Shown: positions 9,597 through 19,576, numbered from the stretch's first letter. The stretch is DNA of 64,000 bases from Bacteroidota bacterium (GCA_018829205.1 JAHJUE010000007.1:1-64000); one strand, 5' to 3'. The notes: generated by a model from the letters alone, not told the origin. Numbers and translations are program-made.

Positions 9597-12500
9597 TTAA
9601 TTATATTCATTCCAGCTTTTTATTTCAAGATCTTCCAGTTTTGTTTCTACAAGAGCTTCTGCCAGTCTCATTGCTATTTGCCTGTTTGTTATAAGCGGAA
9701 CCTTATAATCTACCGCGGTTCTGCGGATTGTATAATCATTTGTAAGTTCTTCTTCCTGGAAATTTTTAGGAATATTAATCACAAGATCAATTTTCCCGGC
9801 TTTTATGAATTCTGCGGCATTATTGCTTTTCCCTTCGAGCGGCCAGGCCAATGTTTCAACCGGAATATTGTTCGATTTCATAAATTTAGCGGTACCTTTT
9901 GTAGCATAAAATTTTACGCCAAGACTTAAAAATTTTCTAGTGGTTTCAAGCAGTTCGGCCTTTGATTCAATTGCTCCGGATGAAATTAAAATTGATTTGA
10001 TAGGAAATTTATATCCAACAGAAATTAAGGCTTTTAGAAATGCCTCGTTAAAATTATCCCCCATACAGGCAACCTCGCCCGTTGACGCCATTTCAACACC
10101 TGTAGTAGGATCTGCCCCTTCAAGCCGTGTAAATGAAAACTCAGGAGCTTTAACTCCAACATAATTATAGTTTAGACTTAGATCCTCAATTTTCTCGACT
10201 TCAATTCCCATAATAACTTTTGCGGCTATTTCAATAAAATTTCTTTTTAGTGTTTTTGAAACAAATGGGAAACTTCTAGAAGCTCTTAAATTACATTCAA
10301 TTACTTTAACCTTATTGTCTTTAGCAATAAATTGAATATTAAAAGGTCCGTTAATTTTTAACGTCATCGCAATTTTTTCGGAAATAGTTCTTATCTGCCT
10401 TACGGTTTCAAGATATGTTCTTTGCGGAGGAAGCACTAGTGTAGCATCGCCGGAATGAACTCCTGCGTTTTCAACATGTTCGGAAATAGCAAAACATACA
10501 ATTTCTCCCTTGCTAGCCACGCCGTCGAATTCCAATTCTTTGGCATTTTCCAAAAATTTACTTATAACCGACGGATACTCTTTAGATATTTCCGTAACCC
10601 TCTGCAAATATTGAAGCAGTTCATTTTCATTTGATGCAATTGCCATTGCCGATCCGCTTAATACATAAGAAGGACGCACTAATACAGGATATCCTACGTA
10701 ATCGGCAAATTCAACCGCGTCGGGAATAGACGTCAACTCTCTCCATTCAGGCTGTTCAATTCCCAAATTATCAAGTCTGCTCGAAAACTTGCTTCTGTTT
10801 TCTGCCCTGTCAATATCTTTCGGCGAAGTACCTAAAATATATATTCCCGCTTCGTAAAATTTAACCGCGAGATTATTGGGTGTTTGTCCGCCCATCGAAA
10901 TTATAACACCTAATGGATTAATTTTATTATTAATTTCGCGTACGGTTTCTAAAGTAATTTCTTCAAAAAAAAGTGCGTCTGATTCATCGTAATCCGTACT
11001 GACCGTTTCAGGATTACAATTAATCATTACAGTTTTGTATCCTTCCTTACGTAATGTTTGTCCCGTAATTACACAACACCAGTCAAATTCAACACTGCTG
11101 CCTATTCTATAAGGTCCCGAGCCCAAAATAATAACGCTGTTTTTATAATTAAATTCAAAATCATCGTCGTCGCAGTTATATGTTAAATAAAGATAATTTG
11201 TTTTAGCGGGAAACTCAGCCGCAAGAGTATCAATATGCTGAACTTTCGGTTTTATATTATATTTACCTCTAAGCTCGTACACTTCATTTTCCGTACATTT
11301 TAATATGTTCGCTATTTGTTTATCTGAGAAACCTAATTGTTTGGAATATTTTAGTAAGTCTTGATCAATGGTTTTAATAAATACTTCTTTGATTTTATTC
11401 TCTGTATTTATGATGTTATTTATTTTCTGAAGAAACCATTTATTGATATGAGTTAAATTATGTATATGATCAATTGAGTAGCCTGATTTAAATGCCTGAA
11501 CAACTGCGAAAATTCTTTCTTCGGTAGGTTCTTTTAAAGCGCTTTCAAGATCATCAAATATAATATTGTTTGTATTTGCTGTTATGCCGCTTACTCCGAT
11601 ATCCAGCATACGAAGCGCTTTCTGCAGAGCTTCTTCAAATTTTCTTCCGATTGACATTACTTCGCCGACAGATTTCATTGAAGAACCCAGTTGTTTTTTT
11701 ACCATTCTGAATTTTTTCAAATCCCATCTAGGCATTTTAACAACTACATAATCAAGTGCTGGCTCAAAAAACGCTTTTGTAGATTTTGTAATTGAGTTCG
11801 GAAGTTCATGAAGCCCGTATCCAATAGCTAATTTAGCAGCTACAAATGAAAGCGGATATCCTGTTGCTTTGGATGCAAGAGCCGAGCTTCTTGAAAGTCT
11901 TGCGTTTACTTCAATAACCCTATAATCCTCGGAATCAGGTGAAAGCGCGTATTGAATATTGCATTCGCCTACAATTTTTAAATGACGGATAACACGTATA
12001 GCAACTTCGCGCAGCATGTGGAATTCCCTGTTGGAAAGAGTCTGGCTTGGAGCAATAACAATGCTTTCGCCAGTATGAATTCCCATTGGATCAAAATTTT
12101 CCATGTTGCAAACGGTTATGCAATTGTTGTATTTATCCCGCACAACCTCGTATTCAATTTCTTTCCAGCCTTCCAAATATTCTTCTACAAGAATCTGCGA
12201 CGAATAACTTAAAGCTTTTGAAGCTAGTTTTTTTAATTCGGTTTTATTCCTGCAGATTCCCGAACCTAATCCCCCTAGCGCAAAAGCAATTCTAACAATA
12301 ATCGGGAATCCGATTTTACTTGAATAATTTACGGCTTCTTCAACCTTACCTACAGCCTTGCTTTGAGGAAACTTAACGTTAATTTCAGACAACCGGGTTG
12401 TGAACAACTCTCTGTCTTCGGTATTTAATATTGATTCAATAGGAGTCCCCAATACCTCAACATTATATTTTTCCAATATTCCTTTTTTGTAAAGATCCAA

Positions 12501-12788
12501 TCCGCAATTTAAAGCGGTCTGCCCGCCGAAACTTAAAAGTATGCTGTCAGGTTTCTCTTTCTGAATTACCTTTTCAACAAAATGGGAGTTGATAGGCAGC
12601 AGGTAAACTTTATCGGCTAAGTAATCGGACGTTTGAATAGTAGCGATATTAGGATTGATAAGAATTGTATAAATTCCTTCTTCCTGCAGCGCTTTAATTG
12701 CCTGGCTACCGGAATAATCAAATTCTCCCGCTTCGCCAATTTTTAATGCCGAACTTCCAATTATTAAAACTCTTTTATAATCGTTCAT
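9597..12788 (-). CDS. carB: Carbamoyl-phosphate synthase large subunit
   Basis: This 1063-residue protein is full length for CarB. It has two homologous halves, each starting with a preATP-grasp segment (IIGSSALKIGEAGEFDYSG at the N-terminus; VIILGSGPYRIGSSVEFDW near residue 550) and an ATP-grasp domain. An oligomerisation region lies between, and a C-terminal MGS-like allosteric domain (about residue 930 onward) follows. It makes carbamoyl phosphate from bicarbonate, ammonia delivered by CarA, and two ATP, for pyrimidine and arginine synthesis in the cytoplasm. Its ATG overlaps the TGA of carA by 4 bases (ATGA), indicating translational coupling. Confidence 0.97.
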   Translation of the reverse strand: MNDYKRVLIIGSSALKIGEAGEFDYSGSQAIKALQEEGIYTILINPNIATIQTSDYLADKVYLLPINSHFVEKVIQKEKPDSILLSFGGQTALNCGLDLYKKGILEKYNVEVLGTPIESILNTEDRELFTTRLSEINVKFPQSKAVGKVEEAVNYSSKIGFPIIVRIAFALGGLGSGICRNKTELKKLASKALSYSSQILVEEYLEGWKEIEYEVVRDKYNNCITVCNMENFDPMGIHTGESIVIAPSQTLSNREFHMLREVAIRVIRHLKIVGECNIQYALSPDSEDYRVIEVNARLSRSSALASKATGYPLSFVAAKLAIGYGLHELPNSITKSTKAFFEPALDYVVVKMPRWDLKKFRMVKKQLGSSMKSVGEVMSIGRKFEEALQKALRMLDIGVSGITANTNNIIFDDLESALKEPTEERIFAVVQAFKSGYSIDHIHNLTHINKWFLQKINNIINTENKIKEVFIKTIDQDLLKYSKQLGFSDKQIANILKCTENEVYELRGKYNIKPKVQHIDTLAAEFPAKTNYLYLTYNCDDDDFEFNYKNSVIILGSGPYRIGSSVEFDWCCVITGQTLRKEGYKTVMINCNPETVSTDYDESDALFFEEITLETVREINNKINPLGVIISMGGQTPNNLAVKFYEAGIYILGTSPKDIDRAENRSKFSSRLDNLGIEQPEWRELTSIPDAVEFADYVGYPVLVRPSYVLSGSAMAIASNENELLQYLQRVTEISKEYPSVISKFLENAKELEFDGVASKGEIVCFAISEHVENAGVHSGDATLVLPPQRTYLETVRQIRTISEKIAMTLKINGPFNIQFIAKDNKVKVIECNLRASRSFPFVSKTLKRNFIEIAAKVIMGIEVEKIEDLSLNYNYVGVKAPEFSFTRLEGADPTTGVEMASTGEVACMGDNFNEAFLKALISVGYKFPIKSILISSGAIESKAELLETTRKFLSLGVKFYATKGTAKFMKSNNIPVETLAWPLEGKSNNAAEFIKAGKIDLVINIPKNFQEEELTNDYTIRRTAVDYKVPLITNRQIAMRLAEALVETKLEDLEIKSWNEYN

Positions 12789-13864
12789 TTAATCATCCGT
12801 ATAAACTCATCAAAAATAAATGCCGTGTCCACAGGACCCGGTGCCGCTTCGGGATGGAATTGCACACTCATAAACGGCAGTAAATTATGTTTTAAACCTT
12901 CGTTTGTTCCGTCGTTCAAATTTTCGAACCAGACATTCCAGCCATCGGGCAATTTATCGGTCACTACATGAAAACCGTGATTCTGCGATGTGACAAAACA
13001 CTTGTTCGAATTTTTTTCTTGAACAGGCTGGTTTTGGCTTCTGTGTCCGTATTTTAATTTTTCAGTCTTTAAGCCGGAAGCTAAAGCCATAATTTGATGA
13101 CCTAAACAAATGCCCAGGGTTGGTTTTTCCATTTCTAATATTTTTTTCGCTTTGTTTACGAGCTCCTTGTACATATCCGGGTTTCCCGGTCCGTTCGAAA
13201 ATAAAACGGCATCAAATTCAAGTTCGTCTATATTGTAATTCCAAGGGACGCGTATTACTTCAACATTTCTTTCGGCCACGCATTTGGCAATACTGTTTTT
13301 GCATCCGCAATCAATCAGCAGAACTTTTTTCTTTCCGCTTCCTATTCTCTGCACTTCTTTTATTGTCACTTTTGATATTAAATCATCTTTATCGGGATCG
13401 TAAAAATCAACGTCGCCGTCAATAATAATTTTGCCGAGCATTGTACCGCTTTCGCGTAATATTTTTGTAAGCTTGCGGGTATCAATTCCGCTTAATGCGG
13501 GGACTTCGTTCTTATAAAGCCAGCTGGATAAACTTTGTTCGGAATTCCAGTGATCATATTCTTCGGAAACTTCACTAACAATTAATGCTTGAAGCTGTGC
13601 TTTATCCGATTCAAAATTGTGAAAAGGCGATTTGTCTTTTTCTAATACCGGAATACCGTAATTGCCGATCAACGGAAAGGTCATTGTAAGAATTTGACCG
13701 CAATAAGAAGGATCGGTAAATGTTTCGGGATAGCCCACCATGCCGGTATTAAAAACAACTTCGCCTGCGGTAGATTTAGGGAAACCAAATACCTTGCCGG
13801 TTAAAACCGTTCCGTCCTGTAATTGTAATTTACCTGTTCTATTAGCAGCGTTGTTTTTTTCCAC
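12785..13864 (-). CDS. carA: Carbamoyl-phosphate synthase small (glutaminase) subunit
   Basis: CarA hydrolyses glutamine and channels ammonia to CarB. The class I amidotransferase triad is visible: the nucleophile Cys in GICLGHQ and His/Glu in FHPEA. The N-terminal small-subunit domain (LQDGTVLTGKVFG onward) precedes it. An upstream in-frame ATG at 13936 would add 24 residues with no counterpart in the family. I chose the GTG at 13864 instead because AAAGGAGC lies about 4 bases upstream, giving 359 residues, a normal CarA length. It is followed directly by carB with a 4-base overlap. Confidence 0.95.
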   Translation of the reverse strand: MEKNNAANRTGKLQLQDGTVLTGKVFGFPKSTAGEVVFNTGMVGYPETFTDPSYCGQILTMTFPLIGNYGIPVLEKDKSPFHNFESDKAQLQALIVSEVSEEYDHWNSEQSLSSWLYKNEVPALSGIDTRKLTKILRESGTMLGKIIIDGDVDFYDPDKDDLISKVTIKEVQRIGSGKKKVLLIDCGCKNSIAKCVAERNVEVIRVPWNYNIDELEFDAVLFSNGPGNPDMYKELVNKAKKILEMEKPTLGICLGHQIMALASGLKTEKLKYGHRSQNQPVQEKNSNKCFVTSQNHGFHVVTDKLPDGWNVWFENLNDGTNEGLKHNLLPFMSVQFHPEAAPGPVDTAFIFDEFIRMIK

Positions 13865-14047
13865 TGAGCTCCTTTTAATTTCAGAATTTGTTTTAGGGAG
13901 GAAAAACGTTGGAATCAATATTAGAAATTTTATCATTAATAAGCAATTTGCTATGGAGAGAAATAATTACACTTTTGAAGAATATTATATTTTTATACAT
14001 TGAAGTCAAAGATAAATTCAAATTCATAAATCAATTGCGAATACCTG

Positions 14048-16306
14048 ATGATTAGAACTTTACTTTTTTATCCGGCTATTGCCATCCTATTTATTCTTGC
14101 TCTTTCAAGAAATAATTTATATGCTCAGCAGAATACGGGAACAATTAGAGGAATTGTAAGTGATTCAACTAACGGAGAAGCGCTCGCTTTTGCCAATGTT
14201 TACATACAGAGTTTAAATAGAGGTACAACGAGCGACCGCAAAGGTTTATTTTTTCTTACTTCAATTCCCTCAAACAGGTACTATGCAGTAACTGTTTCTT
14301 ACCTGGGTTATAAAACGAAAACCATCCATGTTATAGTTTCAAAAGACAGAATAACGGAAGTAGATTTTGAACTTAATCCTACGGAAATTGAACTTGAAAC
14401 AATTGAAAAAGTAGCCGAACAGATTTCAAAGGAAAAAGCCACTGACGCAGGACTTGATAAAATATCAATAAAGGATGTGGAAAGATTACCGCGCGGAGTA
14501 GAAACCGATATTTTCAGATCATTAAATTATTTGCCCGGCGTTCAGTCCGCGGGTGATATATCGGCCCGTTATTATGTGCGTGGTAGTAACTCAAATCAGA
14601 ATTTGGTATTAATTGAAGGCGCAACTATATATAATCCTTATCATGCTTTGGGTCTTTTCAGCGTTGTAGATCCTGAAATGATAAACAGCATTGAATTTTA
14701 TAAAGGAGGTTTCACCGCCGAATACGGGGGAAGACTTTCATCGGTATTAAGACTTGTTACGAAAGACGGAAACAGAAATAAGTACAGCGGCAAAGCAAGC
14801 GCAAGTCTGCTCTCTGGAAAAATATTGTTCGAAGGACCAATTCCCGACGGATCATTTATGATAACGGGAAGAAAAAATTATTCAAGCGATATACTAAAAA
14901 AATTCTTAAATGATCAAAGTGTGCCTGCCGATTTTTATGATTTTTCCTTTAAAGTTAATTACGCTAATGACGAGGTAATGGAAGACGGGAAATTTACGGT
15001 TCACGGTTTTTTCAGCGGCGATAATATACTAAATGAAGATCCGGCTAAAACGGATTTTAAATGGAATTCGAATTTAGTAGGAATTAAATGGTTTCAGCTT
15101 TCGAACACTCCTTTGTTTTACGAGGCAGGATTTTATATTAGCAGTTTCAGAGGAGAAGTAATTCCAAATGAAAGTAAAGCTAAACCCCAGATAAATGACG
15201 TAACGGATATAAGTGTTAGGTTTGATTTTAAATATCTGTATGACAGTAAGGACGAAATTGATCTCGGTTTTCATATTCAAGAAATCAAAACATTTTTGGA
15301 AATTGAAAACCTGGGAGGTCTGTCAAAAAATATTGGACCTACGGAAGGGGCGCAGGCAAACATAAGCGTTTATGGAAAATATAAAGTTTTAAGATTCGAT
15401 AATTTCGGAGCGGATATTGGTACAAGAATAAATATTGCAGGGGTCTCGAGCGGAGCCGGTAAAAATATATTGGAACCGAGAATTAGCTTAACCTATACTC
15501 CGCTTCCAGAAATATCATTGAAAGGAGCATGGGGAATTTACCAGCAGGAACTTACGACACTTTCGGACGAAGATCAGGTAATCACAATATTCGAACCATG
15601 GTTAATAAATCCAAGTTATATCGATCCTTCGCAGTCAAATCATTTTGTTTTGGGAATAGAAACATATTTTTTACCTGAACTTGAACTAAATGTTGAAGGA
15701 TATTATAAAAAATCTAAAAACATACCTTCATTAAATTATAATAAAATTACAGAGGATGACCCGGAATTTGTGAGCAGCAAAGAAGAATCTTACGGCGCTG
15801 AGTTTTATACGAGATATCATAATTCCCAAATAGATATTATTGCTTCTTATACATTAGGATGGGCATTTAAAGAAGTAGACGGACAAAAATATCATCCCCG
15901 TTACGATTCCAGACACACATATAATTTAATTTTCGCGTATAATTTTTCAAACGGCTGGTCCGCCAGCGCAAACTGGAATTTCAGTTCCGGTCTACCTTTT
16001 ACGCAGCTAATAGGTTATTACAATAAACTATATTTTGAGAATCCTTTTATAAGACTTTCTTCTTTAAATGATAAAAATCCTTACCCGATATTATCGGGAA
16101 GAAATTTAGGAAGACTGCCGGATTATCACAGGATGGATTTAAGTTTATCTAAAAAATTTACCTTCGACAATTTTAGTCTTTATGTTGACCTTAGCATTAT
16201 AAACATATATAACAGAGAGAATATTTTTTACTTTGACAGAGAAACAGGAGAAAAAGTAAATATGCTTCCCTTTTTGCCAACAGCTACAGTAAAGGTTGAA
16301 TTATGA
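14048..16306 (+). CDS. TonB-dependent outer-membrane receptor with carboxypeptidase-regulatory-like N-terminus
   Basis: This 752-residue receptor has a signal peptide (residues 1-26, ending LYAQ), a CarboxypepD_reg-like/DUF4480-type domain (GTIRGIVSDSTNGEALAFANV, about 30-115) and a plug domain (about 140-245, with RYYVRGSNSNQNLVLIEGA). A 22-strand-type barrel follows to the C-terminus. The stop overlaps the start of the next gene, a DUF4249 lipoprotein, by 4 bases. That pairing is common for Bacteroidota TonB receptors. It takes up or exports an unknown ligand using TonB energy. No SusD homologue is adjacent, which argues against glycan uptake of the SusCD kind. Confidence 0.9.
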   Translation: MIRTLLFYPAIAILFILALSRNNLYAQQNTGTIRGIVSDSTNGEALAFANVYIQSLNRGTTSDRKGLFFLTSIPSNRYYAVTVSYLGYKTKTIHVIVSKDRITEVDFELNPTEIELETIEKVAEQISKEKATDAGLDKISIKDVERLPRGVETDIFRSLNYLPGVQSAGDISARYYVRGSNSNQNLVLIEGATIYNPYHALGLFSVVDPEMINSIEFYKGGFTAEYGGRLSSVLRLVTKDGNRNKYSGKASASLLSGKILFEGPIPDGSFMITGRKNYSSDILKKFLNDQSVPADFYDFSFKVNYANDEVMEDGKFTVHGFFSGDNILNEDPAKTDFKWNSNLVGIKWFQLSNTPLFYEAGFYISSFRGEVIPNESKAKPQINDVTDISVRFDFKYLYDSKDEIDLGFHIQEIKTFLEIENLGGLSKNIGPTEGAQANISVYGKYKVLRFDNFGADIGTRINIAGVSSGAGKNILEPRISLTYTPLPEISLKGAWGIYQQELTTLSDEDQVITIFEPWLINPSYIDPSQSNHFVLGIETYFLPELELNVEGYYKKSKNIPSLNYNKITEDDPEFVSSKEESYGAEFYTRYHNSQIDIIASYTLGWAFKEVDGQKYHPRYDSRHTYNLIFAYNFSNGWSASANWNFSSGLPFTQLIGYYNKLYFENPFIRLSSLNDKNPYPILSGRNLGRLPDYHRMDLSLSKKFTFDNFSLYVDLSIINIYNRENIFYFDRETGEKVNMLPFLPTATVKVEL

Positions 16307-17259
16307 AAAGAAATTTTCTTTTATTTTTCGTGATTATTATATCAATTATTTCGTGCGAAGAGGGTTTCGAACCTACGGCTGAATTTCGGGAAGATTACGT
16401 TATGTTCGGAGTCATTAATGGTGATACAACTTATCAATCCGTTGTTATTTCAAAAAGTTATGAGCCCGATAATTTTAATCCTTACGCTAATACAAATGAT
16501 CCTGATATAAGAGACGCGGTTGTAACAATTACAGGAATGGATAAGGAATACGTTTTAAGAGATACAAGTATTGAACGGGCAGATAAATCGCGTTACACAA
16601 CAGATGAATATTTTTATTATACGGATGAGTTTAAACCAAAAATCGGGGAGGAGATTGAACTTAGGGCAGTACTGCCGAACGGGAAAGTTTTAACATCAAA
16701 AACAAAGCTCCCCGGTTTCTCCTTGTTTTCCTGGACAAACAGTGATGAGGCTCTTCCGATTAATAAAATTTATAGTCAGGTATTATTTACGTGGAAATTG
16801 AATAATGCATCAGATAATTTAGTTTTTCTCCCCAGGTTTTTAATTCATTACTATGAGAAAATTAACGGCGTTAATGTTAAAAAAGAAAAAGAGATTCCGC
16901 TCGAGTTAGTAAAATTAGGAAGTTCTTTAAAGGAATTATTCCCTAGCGCTTCAGGTAAAGATTATGTTTTGTATGATACAACGATTGTTTACGATACATT
17001 CAAAGAATTAAAAGGAAGCGGGAATCCCTCCGATATAACTATTATTAACGGCGAAGTTGAATTAACGGTGATGGATAAGAATCTAGGGAGTTACTACTCA
17101 TCAATTCAGACACTCAACGACGGGTATACAATAAAAATTTACGAAACCAACTATTCAAATATTGAAGGCGGAATAGGTATATTGGGTTCATATTTTACAT
17201 TTAAAAGGAATATAGAAATATTACATGATTTTATAGGCAGGTTCGGATATAATTTTTAA
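16303..17259 (+). CDS. DUF4249 family lipoprotein
   Basis: This 318-residue lipoprotein has lipobox IISC near residue 18 followed by acidic residues. The body is a beta-rich DUF4249-like module (conserved style VVISKSYEP, DAVVTITG, GKVLTSKTKLPG). Its start overlaps the TonB receptor stop (ATGA), so the two are translated together and the lipoprotein is a likely accessory lid or partner of the receptor. Biochemical function of the family is not established. Confidence 0.8.
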   Translation: MKRNFLLFFVIIISIISCEEGFEPTAEFREDYVMFGVINGDTTYQSVVISKSYEPDNFNPYANTNDPDIRDAVVTITGMDKEYVLRDTSIERADKSRYTTDEYFYYTDEFKPKIGEEIELRAVLPNGKVLTSKTKLPGFSLFSWTNSDEALPINKIYSQVLFTWKLNNASDNLVFLPRFLIHYYEKINGVNVKKEKEIPLELVKLGSSLKELFPSASGKDYVLYDTTIVYDTFKELKGSGNPSDITIINGEVELTVMDKNLGSYYSSIQTLNDGYTIKIYETNYSNIEGGIGILGSYFTFKRNIEILHDFIGRFGYNF

Positions 17260-17284
17260 ACTAGTATAATCACGAAAGTATTTA

Positions 17285-17470
17285 TTATTCTTTAGTATCC
17301 GAAGTCTTTTTTCTTTTTATAAAATTTAATGTCGTAATGCCCACAATTACTCCGCTGAAAAAAAGCGTAATTATATCTACGGATCTTACGGATCCGGCCA
17401 TTGAATAAACCGAAAGCAATGTAGCAAAGATAGAAACGAGGAACGCAACAACGTTTAGTTTTCTTCTCAT
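17285..17470 (-). CDS. Small two-helix membrane protein
   Basis: This 61-residue protein contains two predicted membrane helices (residues about 7-26 and 33-50) and a basic/polar tail (KRKKTSDTKE). It stands alone, convergent with the DUF4249 gene. No family recognised. Composition and charge distribution look like a genuine membrane peptide rather than a random frame, but size limits certainty. Confidence 0.5.
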   Translation of the reverse strand: MRRKLNVVAFLVSIFATLLSVYSMAGSVRSVDIITLFFSGVIVGITTLNFIKRKKTSDTKE

Positions 17471-17620
17471 ATTTAAATGCAGTCCTTGTTATTATTGAGT
17501 TAAAATATAATAATTATTTTATCTTGTTTCTGCCGGTTACTGATATTTAATTTCCAAGTACATTTTATAATGTTTTACATTATCCTTTATTATATTTAAG
17601 AACAATAATAGAAATATTTA

Positions 17621-18097
17621 ATGCTGAAATTTATTTTACATGATATTATTTTTATCACAACAGTATTTGTTTTAACCGCCTGTTCTTCAGTTCCTAGATT
17701 TACTTCTTCAAAAAATATTTCCGATAAAACGAACGGGAAAAGAATTACGGCTGAAAATGATAACCTTAATTTGTATAATAATTCACCTGTTATAGAAACC
17801 ATAAACGGAGTAGCTTCATTTTACGCAGACAAATATCACGGCAGAATAACTTCCAACGGTGAGACATATAACATGTACGGATTAACGGCAGCTCATCCAA
17901 CATTCCCACATAATACAATAATCCGCGTAATAAATTTATCAAATAATAAATCCGCTATCGTAAGAATAAACGACCGAATGCCGCAGAGACCTGATAGAAT
18001 AATAGATTTATCCTACGGTACAGCGTTGAAGCTTGAAATGGTTGAGGCAGGAATTACTGAAGTCACGCTCGAAATATTAGAATGGGGAATTGAATGA
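17621..18097 (+). CDS. rlpA: RlpA-like septal/cell-wall lipoprotein (double-psi beta-barrel)
   Basis: This 158-residue lipoprotein has a signal peptide ending in lipobox LTAC. After a linker, a double-psi beta-barrel domain begins with GVASFYADKYHGRITSNGE and contains the conserved segments LTAAHPTFPHNTIIRV and VRINDRMP. RlpA proteins act on peptidoglycan, with lytic transglycosylase activity in some species. The His and Asp of the barrel are present. It lacks the SPOR domain found in longer RlpA proteins, so recruitment to denuded septal glycan is not predicted. Monocistronic. Confidence 0.88.
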   Translation: MLKFILHDIIFITTVFVLTACSSVPRFTSSKNISDKTNGKRITAENDNLNLYNNSPVIETINGVASFYADKYHGRITSNGETYNMYGLTAAHPTFPHNTIIRVINLSNNKSAIVRINDRMPQRPDRIIDLSYGTALKLEMVEAGITEVTLEILEWGIE

Positions 18098-18220
18098 ATG
18101 AATTGGAAAAAGGGTAATTGGTAATAAAGGAAAAGGTAAGAGGGAGAATTAATAAAAAGGAGAAAAGAACTTTAATTGTGTTCCTATCCCCCTATTTATC
18201 CATTCCCCCGCTCTCAAAAA
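18098..18220. other. Purine-rich intergenic stretch, no gene seen
   Basis: The plus strand is G/A-rich (repeated GGTAAT, AAGGAAAAGG, AGGAGAAAAG) and then C/T-rich near 18180-18215, between convergent genes. The two parts are roughly complementary and could form a weak bidirectional terminator fold. I see no coding region or RNA gene. Confidence 0.3.
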
Positions 18221-19009
18221 CTATCGTACAAATTTCCACCAATAAAAATATTTATCTTCCAATTCCTGAACAGAAGGCATAGGGAAAAATTTTAAATCAT
18301 CCTTTGTCGCAAACCAGAATCCGTGCTTCAGAAATTTATATGAAATTTCTCTTAACAAACTTCCTAATCCAACGGTTTTTGTCATCTTATCCGGATTATC
18401 TTTTATTTCCATTACACAGTCAAAAAATCTGTAAGGATTTACGGCAGGAAGTTCAATTTGAAAAATTTCTTTATTTTTATTAAGCATCAGAAAATTTTCA
18501 ATATTAAAGTCGATTTGCGTAAACATAATCTTAGGCGCACCTTTGGATTTACTTTCTGTAATAAATTTTCCAAAGTCACGCTGATCTTTTGTTGAAATAA
18601 CTAATGTATCAAGCGGGGTAATTTCCTGGTAAATTCTTAGCAGATCCGGAGCGTTATACGCAGTATATTCCGCAGGCTGAATTGGAAGAACTTTTCCGTT
18701 TGCTGTACATAAAAACAATTTTTGGATTGCCTCTAACGGCACATATTCAAGCACATTATATGAAGCAATAAATTTTGTTTTTTTAGGTTCTCCGTTTTCA
18801 TGAGGTACGGTCTTAGCCAAATATTCGTCAATATTGAATTTTTCATGTCTAAAATTAATATCAATTTCGGCAAAAATTACTTTTCCGCTAAAATGTTTTG
18901 AACTTCCTGTTGTATAATGCTCGCCGAAACGTTCGGCGTCTAATTGAGAAGCTACCAATGCATTAATTGGGAAACAAATCATATATAAATGTTTTTCATA
19001 TTCCGGCAT
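18221..19009 (-). CDS. Conserved-looking protein of unknown function
   Basis: This 262-residue protein has no signal peptide or membrane helix and a normal mix of charged and hydrophobic residues, so it is probably cytoplasmic. I do not recognise a family. Visible features are an alpha/beta-like N-terminal half (YMICFPINALVAS, GKVIFAEIDINF), a mid-region KIMFTQIDFNIENFLML that echoes the first strand pattern, and an aromatic C-terminus (KYFYWWKFVR). The paired ..EIDINF / ..QIDFNI segments may mark an internal duplication. It is a single gene, divergent from the DUF6132 gene. Confidence 0.7.
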   Translation of the reverse strand: MPEYEKHLYMICFPINALVASQLDAERFGEHYTTGSSKHFSGKVIFAEIDINFRHEKFNIDEYLAKTVPHENGEPKKTKFIASYNVLEYVPLEAIQKLFLCTANGKVLPIQPAEYTAYNAPDLLRIYQEITPLDTLVISTKDQRDFGKFITESKSKGAPKIMFTQIDFNIENFLMLNKNKEIFQIELPAVNPYRFFDCVMEIKDNPDKMTKTVGLGSLLREISYKFLKHGFWFATKDDLKFFPMPSVQELEDKYFYWWKFVR

Positions 19010-19152
19010 GAATTTCTCCGTTTACTATTTCGATTACTTGTTTAAATTTGTAAGACACAAAGCTATTAAATTGGACTCTTAAGAGCAAGAAACGAATTTG
19101 AATCTTTTAAAGCAATTTTTCATCTAATTACTAAACATAAAATACGGTCGTT

Positions 19153-19374
19153 ATGAAATTTAAAATAGATAAAAGTTTTATTCTTAAAAAAATTCTTCCT
19201 GTTTTAGGCGGGGCGGTACTCGGTTTTTCGTACTATTATTTTATTGGCTGTAACGGAAGCTGCCCTATTTCAGGAAACCCTTATATTTCAACACTTTACG
19301 GGGCAGGGTTAGGACTACTTTGGGCATTGCCTATAAATTCAAAAAAGAAAGTTGAAAATGGAACAAGTAACTAA
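19153..19374 (+). CDS. DUF6132-like small membrane protein
   Basis: This 73-residue protein has one or two hydrophobic segments (residues 12-30 and 45-62) flanking a short loop with two cysteines (GCNGSCPISGNPYISTLYG). That loop pattern is typical of DUF6132 proteins. It overlaps the next gene, a DUF1858 CxxC protein, by 17 bases and is followed by a TlpA-like thiol-disulfide protein. A redox or sulfur-related membrane role is therefore plausible but unproven. Confidence 0.75.
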   Translation: MKFKIDKSFILKKILPVLGGAVLGFSYYYFIGCNGSCPISGNPYISTLYGAGLGLLWALPINSKKKVENGTSN

Positions 19375-19570
19375 GAATATAGAAATTGAGGATTTAGTCA
19401 ATTTATTGCCTGAATCTGTTTCTTATTTAATGAATCAAGGTATCAGATGCCTGCGCTGCGGAGAACCGATTTGGGGAACTCTTGAAGAAGCATCACTAGA
19501 AAAAGGATTTAATGAAAAAGATATAATAAAATTTGTAAGTGATTTAAATACTTTAATGAAACAAAAATAA
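19358..19570 (+). CDS. DUF1858 family CxxC protein
   Basis: This protein of about 70 residues contains the DUF1858 pattern (IEDLVNLLPESVSYLMNQGI) followed by CLRCGEP (C31, C34). The fold is associated with redox-active disulfides and hybrid-cluster proteins. An in-frame TTG at 19352 would add two residues; I prefer the ATG at 19358. The start lies inside the end of the DUF6132 gene, indicating coupled translation. Confidence 0.8.
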   Translation: MEQVTKNIEIEDLVNLLPESVSYLMNQGIRCLRCGEPIWGTLEEASLEKGFNEKDIIKFVSDLNTLMKQK

Positions 19571-19576
19571 TTTAGA

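Noticed and set aside
9567-9929. Plus-strand frame of 120 residues opposite carB
   Set aside because: It lies antisense to the well-conserved C-terminal domain of carB and has the cysteine/phenylalanine-rich composition of a shadow frame.
13865-14047. tRNA or small RNA in the carA / TonB receptor divergent region
   Set aside because: No cloverleaf arms, T-loop GTTCRA box or CCA end could be found; only promoter-type AT-rich sequence.
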